Assembly: GCF_020616555.1 (NCBI RefSeq)
Contig: NZ_CP085173.1
Span: 62,001-126,000 of the forward strand
Direction of reading: 5' to 3'
Source of the DNA: Streptomyces longhuiensis
GTDB lineage: Bacteria > Actinomycetota > Actinomycetes > Streptomycetales > Streptomycetaceae
Length of the DNA: 64,000 nt
A model generated the notes under the pieces. The model was not told the origin of the DNA. It made no database searches and worked only from the letters and a program-made list of their open reading frames with translations. This document shows, in pieces, positions 8,892 through 17,495 of this stretch (the stretch's first letter is position 1; each line of letters opens with the position of its first letter). The position numbers and the translations under genes were made by a program.

Positions 8892-10490
8892 ATGCTCACC
8901 GACCACGCCAAGCGCCCCACGGCCGCCCGCGGCCTGGGCCTGCCCGCGTCCATCACCCCAGCCCTGCTCACGCAGCTGACCGCGCGGGTCTCGGCCGCGC
9001 CGAACGCCGCACGGGTCACCACCAACGCCCCTTACACCGGCGTGCCCCTGGCCGACTTCCCCGTCTCCACCCCTGAGGACGTTGAGGCCGCGTTCGGGCG
9101 GGCCCGGATCGCGCAGAAGTCCTGGGCAGCCACTCCGATCTCGGAGCGCAAGCGGATCATGCTGCGCTACCACGACCTCGTCCTGGCACGGCAGGACGAG
9201 GCCCTGGACCTGATGCAGGCCGAGAACGGCAAGACCCGCCGCGACGCCTACCTCGAGGTCGTCGACATCGGCATCGTCTCCCGCTACTACGCCCGCAACG
9301 CCGACAAGTACCTCAGCCCCAAGCGCCGCCGCGGCGCGATCCCGCTGCTCACCCACACCACCGAGTTGCGTCACCCCAAGGGCGTCGTCACTGTCATCTC
9401 GCCGTGGAACTACCCGCTCAGCATGGCCGCCAGTGACACAATCGCGGCGCTCATGGCTGGCAACGCCGTCGTGCAGAAGCCCGACACCCAGACCGCACTC
9501 ACCGCCCTGTGGTCCATGAACCTGATGTACGAGGCGGGCCTGCCGGCCGACGTCTGGCAGATAGTGATCGGCCGGGGCAGCTCCATCGGCGGCGCGCTGA
9601 TGGACAACGCCAACTACATGATGTTCACCGGCTCCACCGCCACCGGACGCCAGATCGCGAGCGACGCCGGCAAGCGCCTCATCGGCGCGTCCCTCGAACT
9701 CGGTGGCAAGAACGCCATGATCGTCCTGGACGACGCGGACATCGACAAGGCCGCCGAGGGCGCCGTCAACGCCTGCTTCCCGTCCGCCGGGCAGCTGTGC
9801 GTCTCCATCGAGCGCCTCTACGTGGCCGAGTCCATCCGCGACAAGTTCGTCGCCGCGTTCGTCGCCCGCACCAAGAAGCTCAAGATCGGCGCCGCCTACG
9901 ACTACAGCATCGATGTCGGCAGCCTCACCACCGCCTCCCAGCTCAAGACCGTCACGGCCCACGTCACCGACGCGGTCGCCAAGGGCGCCACCGTCCTCGC
10001 CGGCGGCAAGGCACGCCCCGATCTGGGACCGCTGTTCCACGAGCCGACCATCCTTACCGACGTCACCCCCGACATGACGCTGTACGACCACGAGACCTTC
10101 GGCCCCGTCGTCTCGATCTACTCCTACCGCGACGTCGACGAGGCCATCGCACGGGCCAACGCAACGGCATACGGCCTCAACGCCAGCGTCTGGTCGAGCA
10201 ACGGGGCACGCGGCCGGGCCGTCGCCGCTCGCGTCCACGCCGGCACCGTCAACGTCAACGAAGCCTTCGCCGCCGCCTGGGGAAGCATCGACGCCCCCAT
10301 GGGCGGTATGGGCGACTCCGGACTCGGCCGTCGCCACGGCGCCGACGGCATCCTCAAGTACACCGAAGCCCAGACCGTCGCTCACCAGCGCATCCAGGGC
10401 TTCTACCCGCCGGCCCGCATCTCCCCCGAGACCTGGGCCACCCTCCTGACCGGAGCACTGAAGGTCATGAAGGCAGTCGGCGTCCGCTGA
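8892..10490 (+). CDS. NAD(P)-dependent aldehyde dehydrogenase, succinate-semialdehyde type
   Basis: 532 residues, slightly longer than usual at the N-terminus. Catalytic features of the superfamily are all present: SPWNYPLS (Asn172), cofactor glycines in FTGSTATGR, LELGGKN with Glu269, and AGQLCVSIER with the nucleophile Cys303. It best resembles the GabD2/SSADH branch, oxidising a short aldehyde or semialdehyde to its acid. AAGGAG lies 9 bases before the ATG. Co-transcription with the ADC-like gene suggests a ketone or keto-acid derived substrate. Confidence 0.92.
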   Translation: MLTDHAKRPTAARGLGLPASITPALLTQLTARVSAAPNAARVTTNAPYTGVPLADFPVSTPEDVEAAFGRARIAQKSWAATPISERKRIMLRYHDLVLARQDEALDLMQAENGKTRRDAYLEVVDIGIVSRYYARNADKYLSPKRRRGAIPLLTHTTELRHPKGVVTVISPWNYPLSMAASDTIAALMAGNAVVQKPDTQTALTALWSMNLMYEAGLPADVWQIVIGRGSSIGGALMDNANYMMFTGSTATGRQIASDAGKRLIGASLELGGKNAMIVLDDADIDKAAEGAVNACFPSAGQLCVSIERLYVAESIRDKFVAAFVARTKKLKIGAAYDYSIDVGSLTTASQLKTVTAHVTDAVAKGATVLAGGKARPDLGPLFHEPTILTDVTPDMTLYDHETFGPVVSIYSYRDVDEAIARANATAYGLNASVWSSNGARGRAVAARVHAGTVNVNEAFAAAWGSIDAPMGGMGDSGLGRRHGADGILKYTEAQTVAHQRIQGFYPPARISPETWATLLTGALKVMKAVGVR

Positions 10491-10537
10491 ACAGCGTCTG
10501 CCATGCAGCCGTGGCCTCGATCGAGCCACGCCATGAA

Positions 10538-10575
10538 AAGAGGGCGGCTTGTCCACACGACGGGCTCGCCCTCTT
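10538..10575 (+). terminator. Probable terminator after the ALDH gene
   Basis: Arms AAGAGGGCG (10538-10546) and CGCCCTCTT (10567-10575), 48 bases past the stop codon, with short extra pairing in the loop. Confidence 0.5.
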
Positions 10576-11231
10576 CACCTGATCCACCGGGCAGGACCAC
10601 CGCTCGTGAGGGCAGGAACGCGCGCACCTACCCCCGCGCGACTTCGAGCAGTACTGGGCATGTCGGAGGCGGCTGCCAGTCCGGGCTCGTGCTGATCGAA
10701 AGATTCGAGAGCGACCCGCTGATCGCGGGCGAGGGACTACTGTCACTGCCGAGCATTTGGCCCGCCTACCTGCAGTGACGGTGCCGGACCGAGGACAACG
10801 AACCTCATCCGGTCTGATTCGGTGCCGAGAGGCCGACACGGACGCGACATGCGAGGCACTGGCCGACGAGGACCGGTGACCGGTCTCCCGGATCCCGTTC
10901 ACAGACAGCCACACCGCGGTCGTCGTAGGCCGCAACGTCACTGGCGACGCCGGGACGGAGTACCTCATCTCTCACCCGGAATGGGACCAGCAGACCAGCA
11001 CGGATTCCTGGCGAGCGTCGACGGACACCAGGCGGGCCCCGGACTGTCCTGGCGCCGGAGTCCTCTCAGCAGGCTGCAGTTCAGGCGAGCCCGGCAGTTT
11101 TTCGCTCTGTGTCCCGGGAGCGAGGTCGGCTGGACCCGCCTCTCCCGAGGGCAGATCTAGAACCGGGCCCCGGTAACCCGCTGCGGCATAGGAACCGTCT
11201 GCTGCCAACCGACTCATTCCCTGACTTGTTC
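10576..11231. other. Gene debris, unassigned
   Basis: Two short stretches look like decayed protein: PFTDSHTAVVVGRNVTGDAG with TEYLISHPEWDQQ, and after a frameshift QHGFLASVDGHQAGPGLSW (about 10880-11060). The family was not identified. It lies just upstream of an IS5-type element and may be the eroded target gene. Confidence 0.3.
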
Positions 11232-11248
11232 CGGACACGACCCGGCTA

Positions 11249-12205
11249 GGTCGTGTCCGATGGGTCGCGTGACGCTCTCGCTGGGCACTCGTTCCGTGGG
11301 ACATGGGGCGGGGAGATCTTTCGGATGAAGAGTGGGCTCGGCTGGAGCCGCACTTACCGGTGAATCGCAGGCGGGGTGGGCGTTGGCAATCCCACCGCCG
11401 TGTGATCAACGGGATTCTGTTCCGGCAGCGGACCGGTCTGCCCTGGCGGGACCTGCCTCCCTGCTTCGGTAGCTGGAAGACGGTTCACGATCGTCATCGC
11501 AGGTGGTCGGCGGACGGTACGTGGGAAAGGATCCTGCGGGCCGTCCAGGCCGATGCCGAGGGTCGGATCGACTGGAGCATGGTCAGCGTCGATTCCACGA
11601 CCTGCCGCGCCCATCAGCACGCGGCTGGTGCCTCCACCCGTGCCCCGAAGGTCCCGAGTCGGCGTAGGAGCCTGGCGCGTCACCGTCCCGACGAGGCCCT
11701 GGGACGCTCGCGAGGCGGGCTCACGAGCAAGATCCACCTCGCTGGGGAAGGCGGGTGTCGCCCGCTCGGCTTTGTCATCACGCCCGGTCAGTGGGGGGAC
11801 GCACCGCAGATGATTCCCGTCCTGGACGAGATCCGTGTGTTCCGGCCGGCTGGTGGACGACCGCGCACCCGGCCCGACCATGTCGGGGGAGATAAGGCGT
11901 ACTCATCACGCCGTAATCGGCGTCACCTGCGCAGACGCCAGATCAAGCACACGATCCCCGAGCCGAGAGACCAGCGGGCCAACCGCCGGCGCCGCGGCCG
12001 CCAGGGAGGCAGGCCCACAGGCTTCGACAAGATGATCTACCGCCGCCGCAACGAGGTCGAGCGGACCATCAACCGGCTCAAGAACTTCCGAGCCGTCGCC
12101 ACGCGCTTCGACAAACGGGCGTACGTCTTCTACGGGATGGTCACCGTGGCCGCGATCCGCCTATGGCTCCGTCCGCAGTGAAACGCCTTGTTATCGGCAC
12201 CTGGG
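11249..12205 (+). mobile_element. IS5-family insertion sequence, right end eroded
   Basis: Encodes one intact transposase. The left end is taken as GGTCGTGTCCGATGG at 11249. A perfect inverted copy of its first 11 bases lies just outside (11232-11242), separated by CGGCTA, which looks like the leftover right end of another copy. The matching right end after the transposase (ATCGGCACC near 12200) is only partly recognisable, so the boundary is approximate. Confidence 0.55.
11303..12181 (+). CDS. IS5-family DDE transposase
   Basis: 292 residues in one frame. Shows the DUF4096-type N-terminus (DLSDEEWARLEPHLP) and the DDE triad in VSVDSTTCRAH (about 97), GGDKAYSSRR (about 195) and RRRNEVERTINRLK (about 250). 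There are no internal stops, so the enzyme may be active, although the right end of the element is degraded. Start chosen at 11303 from the conserved N-terminal motif. Confidence 0.88.
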   Translation: MGRGDLSDEEWARLEPHLPVNRRRGGRWQSHRRVINGILFRQRTGLPWRDLPPCFGSWKTVHDRHRRWSADGTWERILRAVQADAEGRIDWSMVSVDSTTCRAHQHAAGASTRAPKVPSRRRSLARHRPDEALGRSRGGLTSKIHLAGEGGCRPLGFVITPGQWGDAPQMIPVLDEIRVFRPAGGRPRTRPDHVGGDKAYSSRRNRRHLRRRQIKHTIPEPRDQRANRRRRGRQGGRPTGFDKMIYRRRNEVERTINRLKNFRAVATRFDKRAYVFYGMVTVAAIRLWLRPQ

Positions 12206-12278
12206 TAGTGGTGGCCAGTTCGCTGGGTAGGCCCGCGTCGACAGCCCTGACGTCCCAAGATGAGCTGTCGAACTCGGT

Positions 12279-12728
12279 CTACCAGGTTGAGCGGGTGTCG
12301 CGGTGTGCTTCTGGCGTCTGCTCGGGCAGAGCCGTGTTTTGGTCGGTGCGCAGCAGCATGCCCGGGTCGGGTTCGGAGTCCTCATTGGGCGGTGCCGGCT
12401 GGTGGAAACGCTCGGTGCGCGGAATGGCGACTTCCACCAGCTGGCCCTCCTGGAACATCCATAGCCCGAAGCAGTCGTCGTCCTGGTCGCGAAGCAGAAC
12501 TTGGACCGTATGCGGATGCGGCCACGGCAGCGACTCCAGGTGCCTGAGCAGGCCCTTGCGGGCGCGCATCTTCTCCAACTCCAGGGCCCACCCGAACTCA
12601 TAGCCCCAGTGCCCCGCTATCGGGACGAAGCGACCTCGCCACGTACGTTCCGGGTCGTCCTGGGTCAGTGGTTCCATCACCTCGTCCGACCAGCGGGCGA
12701 GCACGATGACCTCGGCGTCTCTACTCAT
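12279..12728 (-). CDS. Conserved-looking hypothetical protein
   Basis: 149 residues with strong GC3 bias and ATG start (MSRDAEVIVLARWSDEV). Acidic; the central section is rich in Trp, Leu and Glu (GHWGYEFGWALELEKMRARK, then VQVLLRDQDDDCFGLWMF). It resembles small immunity or antitoxin-like cytosolic proteins in texture only, and no family is assigned. It lies alone between the IS5 element and the second OYE gene. Confidence 0.6.
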   Translation of the reverse strand: MSRDAEVIVLARWSDEVMEPLTQDDPERTWRGRFVPIAGHWGYEFGWALELEKMRARKGLLRHLESLPWPHPHTVQVLLRDQDDDCFGLWMFQEGQLVEVAIPRTERFHQPAPPNEDSEPDPGMLLRTDQNTALPEQTPEAHRDTRSTW

Positions 12729-12999
12729 GGCGGAGTATCACCGCATCCGCCTGATCCACTGCAACCAAATTCCTCAACCGGCCGACGCAGGCAAGGGTGC
12801 GGGCGACGAAATCCCAGTGCCAGTGAGCGCGACGACGGCGCCTTCGGAGAAGCTCATCTGCGCGTAAGCCACGGCTCTGATCAGCTCACACGACCCATCG
12901 GACAGCCCCTAGGGCGGCGCCCCCGATACGGAGGCGCCGACGTCCCCGACCCGCTGGGGATACCAGCGCCGTCCGGTGACGTTGCCATGAGGGGCTGAT

Positions 13000-14250
13000 T
13001 TACCGCCCGGCGGCGCCCCGCCCCTTGGACAGCCAGGCGCGGTAGGTGCGCAGGGCGCGTCGCTGCATACGGCGTTCGGAGATCAGAGCAAAGGTTGGGG
13101 AGGTGCCGGGCTTGGGGTTGCTGCCGCGGGCGAGGCGGCGCATCAGGTGGCGGACCCGCGCCATGCTGGCGGCCGAGGCGAGGGCCTTGTCGGACCAGGT
13201 CACCGGCTCCATCAGGCGGTCGGCCTCGCGGTGGTTCCTCCAGCGTTCAGGGAGGTCGGGAGTGAGAGTGAGGGCGGTGCCCATCCCGACGAGCGCGACG
13301 CCGCTGTAAAGGACCCTCTCTGCAGTGTTGCGCCGGGTGATACCGCCGGTGAGCATCAGCGGCAGCTGGCTCGTCTTGACGAGGTCCTTGGCGAGGTCGA
13401 GGAAGTAGGCCTCGCGGGCCTGGGTGCGGTTGTCGGCGGGGCGGCCGGTCATCGCGGGGCTTTCGTAGCTGCCGCCGGACAGTTCGACCAGGTCGACACC
13501 GAGCGGTTCGAGCATCTCGATCACCTGTCGGGCGTCGTCGGCGTCGAAGCCTCCGCGCTGGAAGTCGGCGGAGTTGAGCTTCACCGCGACGGCGAAGGAG
13601 GGCGAGACCGCGGCGCGGACGGCGCGGACGATGTCCAGCAGCATCCGGGCCCGGTTCTCCAGCGATCCGCCCCACCGGTCGGTGCGCTTGTTGACCAAGG
13701 GTGAGAGGAACTGAGAGAGGAGGTAGCCGTGTGCGGCGTGGACCTCGACGCCGTCGAAGCCGGCCTTCTCGGCACGATGGGCCGTGACGGCGAACCGGGT
13801 CACGGTGTCATCGATCTGCTTCGGGGTCATGGCGGTGGGCCGGCCGAAGCGGCTGCTGTGCCTGCCCAGGGAGACGCCGACGTCGGAAGGACCCCACACG
13901 ACGCCGGGCATGTCGGATGCCACCTGGCGGCCGGGGTGACTGATCTGCATCCAGATCGCACCACCGCCGGACTTGCCGACCTTCGCCCAGTCGGCGAACG
14001 GCTCCAGGGGTGAGTGCTCGTCGAGCACGACGCCTGCGGGGCCGGTCAGCGCCTCCGCGTGCACCATGACGTTGCCGGTGATCAGCAGGCCGGTGCCCCC
14101 GGCGGCCCAGCGCCGGTACAGCGTGTATAGCTGTTCGCCAGGGAGCTGGCCTTGTGTGGCCATGTTTTCCTCCATGGCCGCCTTCGCGATCCGGTTCTTC
14201 AGTACCTGCCCGGAGCGCAGGAGCAGCGGCGAGAACAGCTCACTGGTCAT
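13000..14250 (-). CDS. Old Yellow Enzyme-type NADH:flavin oxidoreductase, copy 2
   Basis: FMN ene-reductase paralogous to 5240-6484; 416 residues from the ATG at 14250, which has GAAGAGGGA upstream (an ATG at 14268 is in frame but not conserved). It carries KNRIAKAAMEENMA, IWMQISHPGRQ and HAAHGYLLSQFLSPLVNKRT. Residues about 175-300 are identical to copy 1, while both ends differ at many positions. Divergent from the intact tetR gene, with two 19-bp operators in between. The product ends GRGAAGR. Confidence 0.92.
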   Translation of the reverse strand: MTSELFSPLLLRSGQVLKNRIAKAAMEENMATQGQLPGEQLYTLYRRWAAGGTGLLITGNVMVHAEALTGPAGVVLDEHSPLEPFADWAKVGKSGGGAIWMQISHPGRQVASDMPGVVWGPSDVGVSLGRHSSRFGRPTAMTPKQIDDTVTRFAVTAHRAEKAGFDGVEVHAAHGYLLSQFLSPLVNKRTDRWGGSLENRARMLLDIVRAVRAAVSPSFAVAVKLNSADFQRGGFDADDARQVIEMLEPLGVDLVELSGGSYESPAMTGRPADNRTQAREAYFLDLAKDLVKTSQLPLMLTGGITRRNTAERVLYSGVALVGMGTALTLTPDLPERWRNHREADRLMEPVTWSDKALASAASMARVRHLMRRLARGSNPKPGTSPTFALISERRMQRRALRTYRAWLSKGRGAAGR

Positions 14251-14282
14251 CCCAGTTCCCTCTTCCATCTCAATCGCTTATG

Positions 14283-14329
14283 ATGTATACACCCCTCACA
14301 TTAGAGGGGTATGTGAGCGCCGTAAACAT
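14283..14329. promoter_or_regulatory. Double 19-bp operator between OYE copy 2 and tetR
   Basis: Left element ATGTATACACCCCTCACAT (14283-14301). Right element, read on the minus strand, ATGTTTACGGCGCTCACAT (14329-14311). The pair is inverted and separated by 9 bases; CTCACAT and ATGTGAG at the inner ends also form a palindrome. The right element is 15 bases before the tetR start. Confidence 0.75.
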
Positions 14330-14344
14330 AAGGGAGTGTGACCT

Positions 14345-14959
14345 GTGTCTCAAGCCGGTGGATATCACCATGGGGATCTGCGCGCGGCCTGCCTGAGGGC
14401 CGCGAGAGAGCTGCTCGAGGAGGACGGCAGCGCCGCACTCTCCCTGCGCGCGGTCGCCCGCCGGGCCGGCGTTTCGGCCACGGCCCCCTACCGTCACTAC
14501 GCGGACCGCGACGCGCTCGTGTCTGCTGTCGCTGCGGAGGGGTACCGCGAGCTCGCCCAGCACCTGGCCGCGGCTCACCCCGCGCCCTCCACGCCCGACG
14601 ACCTGGCCGCCGTCGCCGTCGTGTACGTGCAGTTCGCTCTCGAGCACCCTGCCCTGTTCCGGGCGATGTTCGCGGAGCCGTGCGATCCGGCCAGCGAGGA
14701 ACGGGTTGCCGCGACCGCCGTCATCTCGGAGTACGTCCAGAGCATCGTCCGCGACGCCTTCCCTGGCGCCGAGGACGCGGCCGCCCTGGCGACGACGGTG
14801 TGGGCCCTCGTGCACGGCCTGGCCTTCCTCCATCTCGACGGCAAGCTCGACACCTCCACCCCCGAGGCCGTCGCCGCACAGGTCCGCGCCTCCGTATACG
14901 CACTGTTCGCCGCCTCTCCGGCGCTGTCGCAGGCGGTATCTGCGCCGGTCGGCAGGTGA
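14345..14959 (+). CDS. TetR-family regulator (proposed controller of the OYE/QOR/ADC regulon)
   Basis: 204 residues. GTG start at 14345 with AAGGGA 10 bases upstream. The N-terminus YHHGDLRAACLRAARELL plus LSLRAVARRAGVSATAPYRH is the TetR DNA-binding domain, residues about 7-55, of the WHG-type subgroup. The C-terminal part is helical and aliphatic (VWALVHGLAFLHLDGKL). Two operator copies precede it. Copies of the same operator at 943, 5161 and 7911 suggest it controls all those genes. A decayed paralogue lies at 4944-5145. Confidence 0.9.
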   Translation: MSQAGGYHHGDLRAACLRAARELLEEDGSAALSLRAVARRAGVSATAPYRHYADRDALVSAVAAEGYRELAQHLAAAHPAPSTPDDLAAVAVVYVQFALEHPALFRAMFAEPCDPASEERVAATAVISEYVQSIVRDAFPGAEDAAALATTVWALVHGLAFLHLDGKLDTSTPEAVAAQVRASVYALFAASPALSQAVSAPVGR

Positions 14960-14999
14960 CGGTCTCGGCGCACAGTGCCGGCCATGTCCGCCGGCGCCG

Positions 15000-15644
15000 T
15001 CAGCGGTACGTGAGCAGGTGGCGTTGATCGCCCGCGAAGTGGGCGTGCTCGTTGAAGGTCAGGAGGGTGGTCCCGGACGTGCCCACCGCGAGAGTGGTGA
15101 CGGAGGCGTTGACGGTTACGCGGTTGAGGGCGACGACTCCCTCGGCCGGCAGGGAGAGCAGTGTGCTGCACAGGGCGGCGAGGATGCCGCCCGAGGTGAC
15201 GACGACGGCGTCTCTGCCTCGGCCGAGTGCGGCGGGCAGCTCGGCCAGCGCGGCGGCGGCACCTTCGGCGAAGGTGGTCCAGGTTTCTCCGCCGGGGTCA
15301 CTGGGGTCCTGCATCCAGGCCATCAGGGCGTGATCGAGCAGGTCCTGCACGGACGCGGTCTGTGATGAGGGGGCGTAGCGGGCGATCAGGGCGAGGTGGT
15401 CGTACTCGTTCCAGCGTGGGTCCTCGTGGAGCGAGCGCTTGAATCCGGCGGTGTCCGCGATGAGGCGGGCCGTGTCGCGCTGGCGGTTGAGGGTGCCCGA
15501 CACGAGGTAGGGATCGCGCAGGCCTCGGCGGGAGAGTTCCTCGCCGACGGCGGCGGCCTGGGTGCGGCCGAGCTCGGACAGGACGTCGTAGTCCTCCGCA
15601 GCGAAGGACCCCTGGCCGTGGCGGACGAGACAGATCAGCGGCAT
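15000..15644 (-). CDS. Histidine phosphatase superfamily protein
   Basis: 214 residues; phosphoglycerate-mutase-like fold with the catalytic LVRHGQ motif at residues 6-11 (His9 is the phospho-acceptor), a conserved Arg in SGTLNRQRDTA, and a late VVTSGGIL segment where the second histidine is usually found but here appears as Ser-Gly. ATG start at 15644, 22 bases after the kinase gene on the same strand, so it is probably the last cistron of the 19527-15000 operon. It might hydrolyse the phosphorylated intermediate made by the kinase (inference). Confidence 0.82.
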   Translation of the reverse strand: MPLICLVRHGQGSFAAEDYDVLSELGRTQAAAVGEELSRRGLRDPYLVSGTLNRQRDTARLIADTAGFKRSLHEDPRWNEYDHLALIARYAPSSQTASVQDLLDHALMAWMQDPSDPGGETWTTFAEGAAAALAELPAALGRGRDAVVVTSGGILAALCSTLLSLPAEGVVALNRVTVNASVTTLAVGTSGTTLLTFNEHAHFAGDQRHLLTYR

Positions 15645-15666
15645 GGCGGTGGTTTTATCCGTCCTG

Positions 15667-16737
15667 TCAGTTTCGGGTGCTGCGGCGGATGACCGAGCGG
15701 CAGCGGTGGTCGAGGTAGTTGACGGCGAGCCAGAGGTTGCGGAAGGCCGGGTTGCGGGTCTGCTTGTGGTGGTAGCGGTAGTAGATCTGCTGGGCGATCG
15801 CGGCGAGCCGGAACAGTCCGAAGGTCTCGTAGAAGGGCCAGTTGTCGGCGGGCAGGCCCATTCGGTCGCAGTACCGTTCGACGATCTCGGCGCGGGTGAG
15901 CATGCCGGGCAGATGGCTGGGCTGGCGGCGTATGGCTTGGGCGATGCGGTGGTCGTCGGCCTGCACCCAGTACGCCAGGGCGCTGCCGAGGTCCATCAGC
16001 GGGTCGCCCAGGGTGGCCATCTCCCAGTCCAGGACGCCGGTGACGTGCAGGTCCGTCTCGTCGAGGACGAGGTTGTCCAGACGCCAGTCGTTGTGGATGA
16101 CGCAGGTGGCGACGTCGTCGGGCTGGTGGTCGGCAAGCCAGGCGGTCACGCGGCGGAAGCTGGGTGTGTTCCAGGTGCGGGCTTGGGCGTAGCGGCGGGT
16201 CCAGCCCTCGACCTGGCGGCGGACGTAGCCGTCGCCCTTGCCGAGGTCGGCGAGTCCTGTGGCGGCGGGGTCGACCTGGTGCAGGTCGGTGAGGGTGTCG
16301 ACGAATGCTTCCGACAGTGTCCGCGCAGCGGTAGATGGCAGGTACATGTCATGCGGAAGCCTGCCGCGAAGGATGAGGCCGGGCACCTTGTCCATGACGT
16401 AGAAGTCGCTGCCGATGACGGACGGGTCCTGACACAGTGCGCGGACTGCGGGCACGAGCGGGTAGACGGGCTTCAACGCCTCCTGGACGCGGTACTCGCG
16501 CGCCATGTCGTGCGCGGAGGTGGCCTTCTTGCCGGCCGGCGGGCGGCGCAGGATCAGTTCCGTGCCGAGATCCGTGTAGCGCAGCAGGTAGGTGAGGTTG
16601 GACGCGCCGCCCGTGAACTGGACAACTTCGGGGACAGGCTCGGACAGTCCGTCCACCTGCTTTGCCAGCCAGCTGTGCACACGCTCGACGTCGAAGGCAT
16701 CCTCGGTGCGGACCGCGCTGTGGCTTGTGTCGTTCAT
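15667..16737 (-). CDS. APH-type small-molecule kinase (ACAD10/11 or LvaA-like)
   Basis: 356 residues of the aminoglycoside-phosphotransferase fold, in the branch that accompanies acyl-CoA dehydrogenases. Shows FTGGASNLTYLLRY (ATP-binding hairpin), ELILRRPP, the catalytic loop VIHNDWRLDNLVLD (about 215-228) and the metal-binding VLDWEMATLGDPLMDLG. The ATG at 16737 shares a base with the stop of the preceding SDR (TGATG), so translation is coupled. Known relatives phosphorylate 4-hydroxyacyl-CoA before elimination by an ACAD-family enzyme; that role is inferred here from operon content. Confidence 0.88.
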   Translation of the reverse strand: MNDTSHSAVRTEDAFDVERVHSWLAKQVDGLSEPVPEVVQFTGGASNLTYLLRYTDLGTELILRRPPAGKKATSAHDMAREYRVQEALKPVYPLVPAVRALCQDPSVIGSDFYVMDKVPGLILRGRLPHDMYLPSTAARTLSEAFVDTLTDLHQVDPAATGLADLGKGDGYVRRQVEGWTRRYAQARTWNTPSFRRVTAWLADHQPDDVATCVIHNDWRLDNLVLDETDLHVTGVLDWEMATLGDPLMDLGSALAYWVQADDHRIAQAIRRQPSHLPGMLTRAEIVERYCDRMGLPADNWPFYETFGLFRLAAIAQQIYYRYHHKQTRNPAFRNLWLAVNYLDHRCRSVIRRSTRN

Positions 16738-17495
16738 CAGGTCACCTTGGTGATGAGTCGCAGGGGCAGGTGGCGCATGAGGAAGCCGGCGGGTACCCAG
16801 GGCCAGGCGGGGACCTTTGCTTCGGGGCGCTCGCGCTCGATGGCTTTCACCATGGTCCGCACTCCCTTCTCGGTGGAGGTCATCAGCGGTGTCTTCGCCG
16901 CGCCTGCGCTCAGTTCGGTGGCGATGTAGCCGGGGTGGAGGGTGGTGACGGCGATCGGCGTGCGGGTCGCCGTCATCTCCGCCCGAATTCCCTCGGCCAG
17001 CGCTGAGACGCCGGCCTTGGTGGCCGCGTACGTGGTGAGGTTGCGAGGCAGACCGCGCATCGCGCTCATCGACGAGACGACCACGAGGTGGCCGCAATGC
17101 TGGGCGCGGAAGATTTTCATGGCGGCCTCGCACTGGGCGAGCGCGGCGGTGAAGTTGGTCTGCGCGGTCTGCAGGTTGGCGTCGAAGCGGCCGGTACCGA
17201 TCGGTTTTCCCTTGCCGAGACCTGCGTTGACGATGACTCGGTCAAGGCCGCCCAGGTCTGCACTCAACGCGTGAAAGACATCGAAGACCTGCTGGTGGTC
17301 GTTGACGTCCAGGCTGCGCACGGAGACCGTGATGCCCGGGTGGGCGGCGAGCAGTTCCTTGCGCAGTGCCTGCAGACGGTCGGCGCGGCGTGCGCAGAGT
17401 GCGAGATCACGGCCGAGGGCGGCGAAGGTGCGGGCCATTCCCTCACCGAGACCCGAACTCGCCCCGGTGATAAGAATCTTGCTTCTCACGGTCAC
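16737..17495 (-). CDS. Short-chain dehydrogenase/reductase
   Basis: 252 residues with the cofactor motif TGASSGLG (10-17), VNAG, VVSSMSAMRG and the catalytic YAATK. The GTG at 17495 overlaps the TGA of the upstream SDR by four bases (GTGA) and has a purine-rich AGGAGCAGG upstream. Classical NAD(P)-dependent oxidoreductase of a hydroxyl or keto group; the substrate is probably an acyl-CoA intermediate given the operon. Confidence 0.9.
   Translation of the reverse strand: MTVRSKILITGASSGLGEGMARTFAALGRDLALCARRADRLQALRKELLAAHPGITVSVRSLDVNDHQQVFDVFHALSADLGGLDRVIVNAGLGKGKPIGTGRFDANLQTAQTNFTAALAQCEAAMKIFRAQHCGHLVVVSSMSAMRGLPRNLTTYAATKAGVSALAEGIRAEMTATRTPIAVTTLHPGYIATELSAGAAKTPLMTSTEKGVRTMVKAIERERPEAKVPAWPWVPAGFLMRHLPLRLITKVT

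Noticed and set aside
7956..10556. An 866-codon open frame antisense to the ADC and ALDH genes
   Set aside because: It mirrors two well-supported genes and reads as Gly/Val/Asp-rich low-complexity sequence, the usual shadow of GC3-biased codons. No domain or Shine-Dalgarno supports it.
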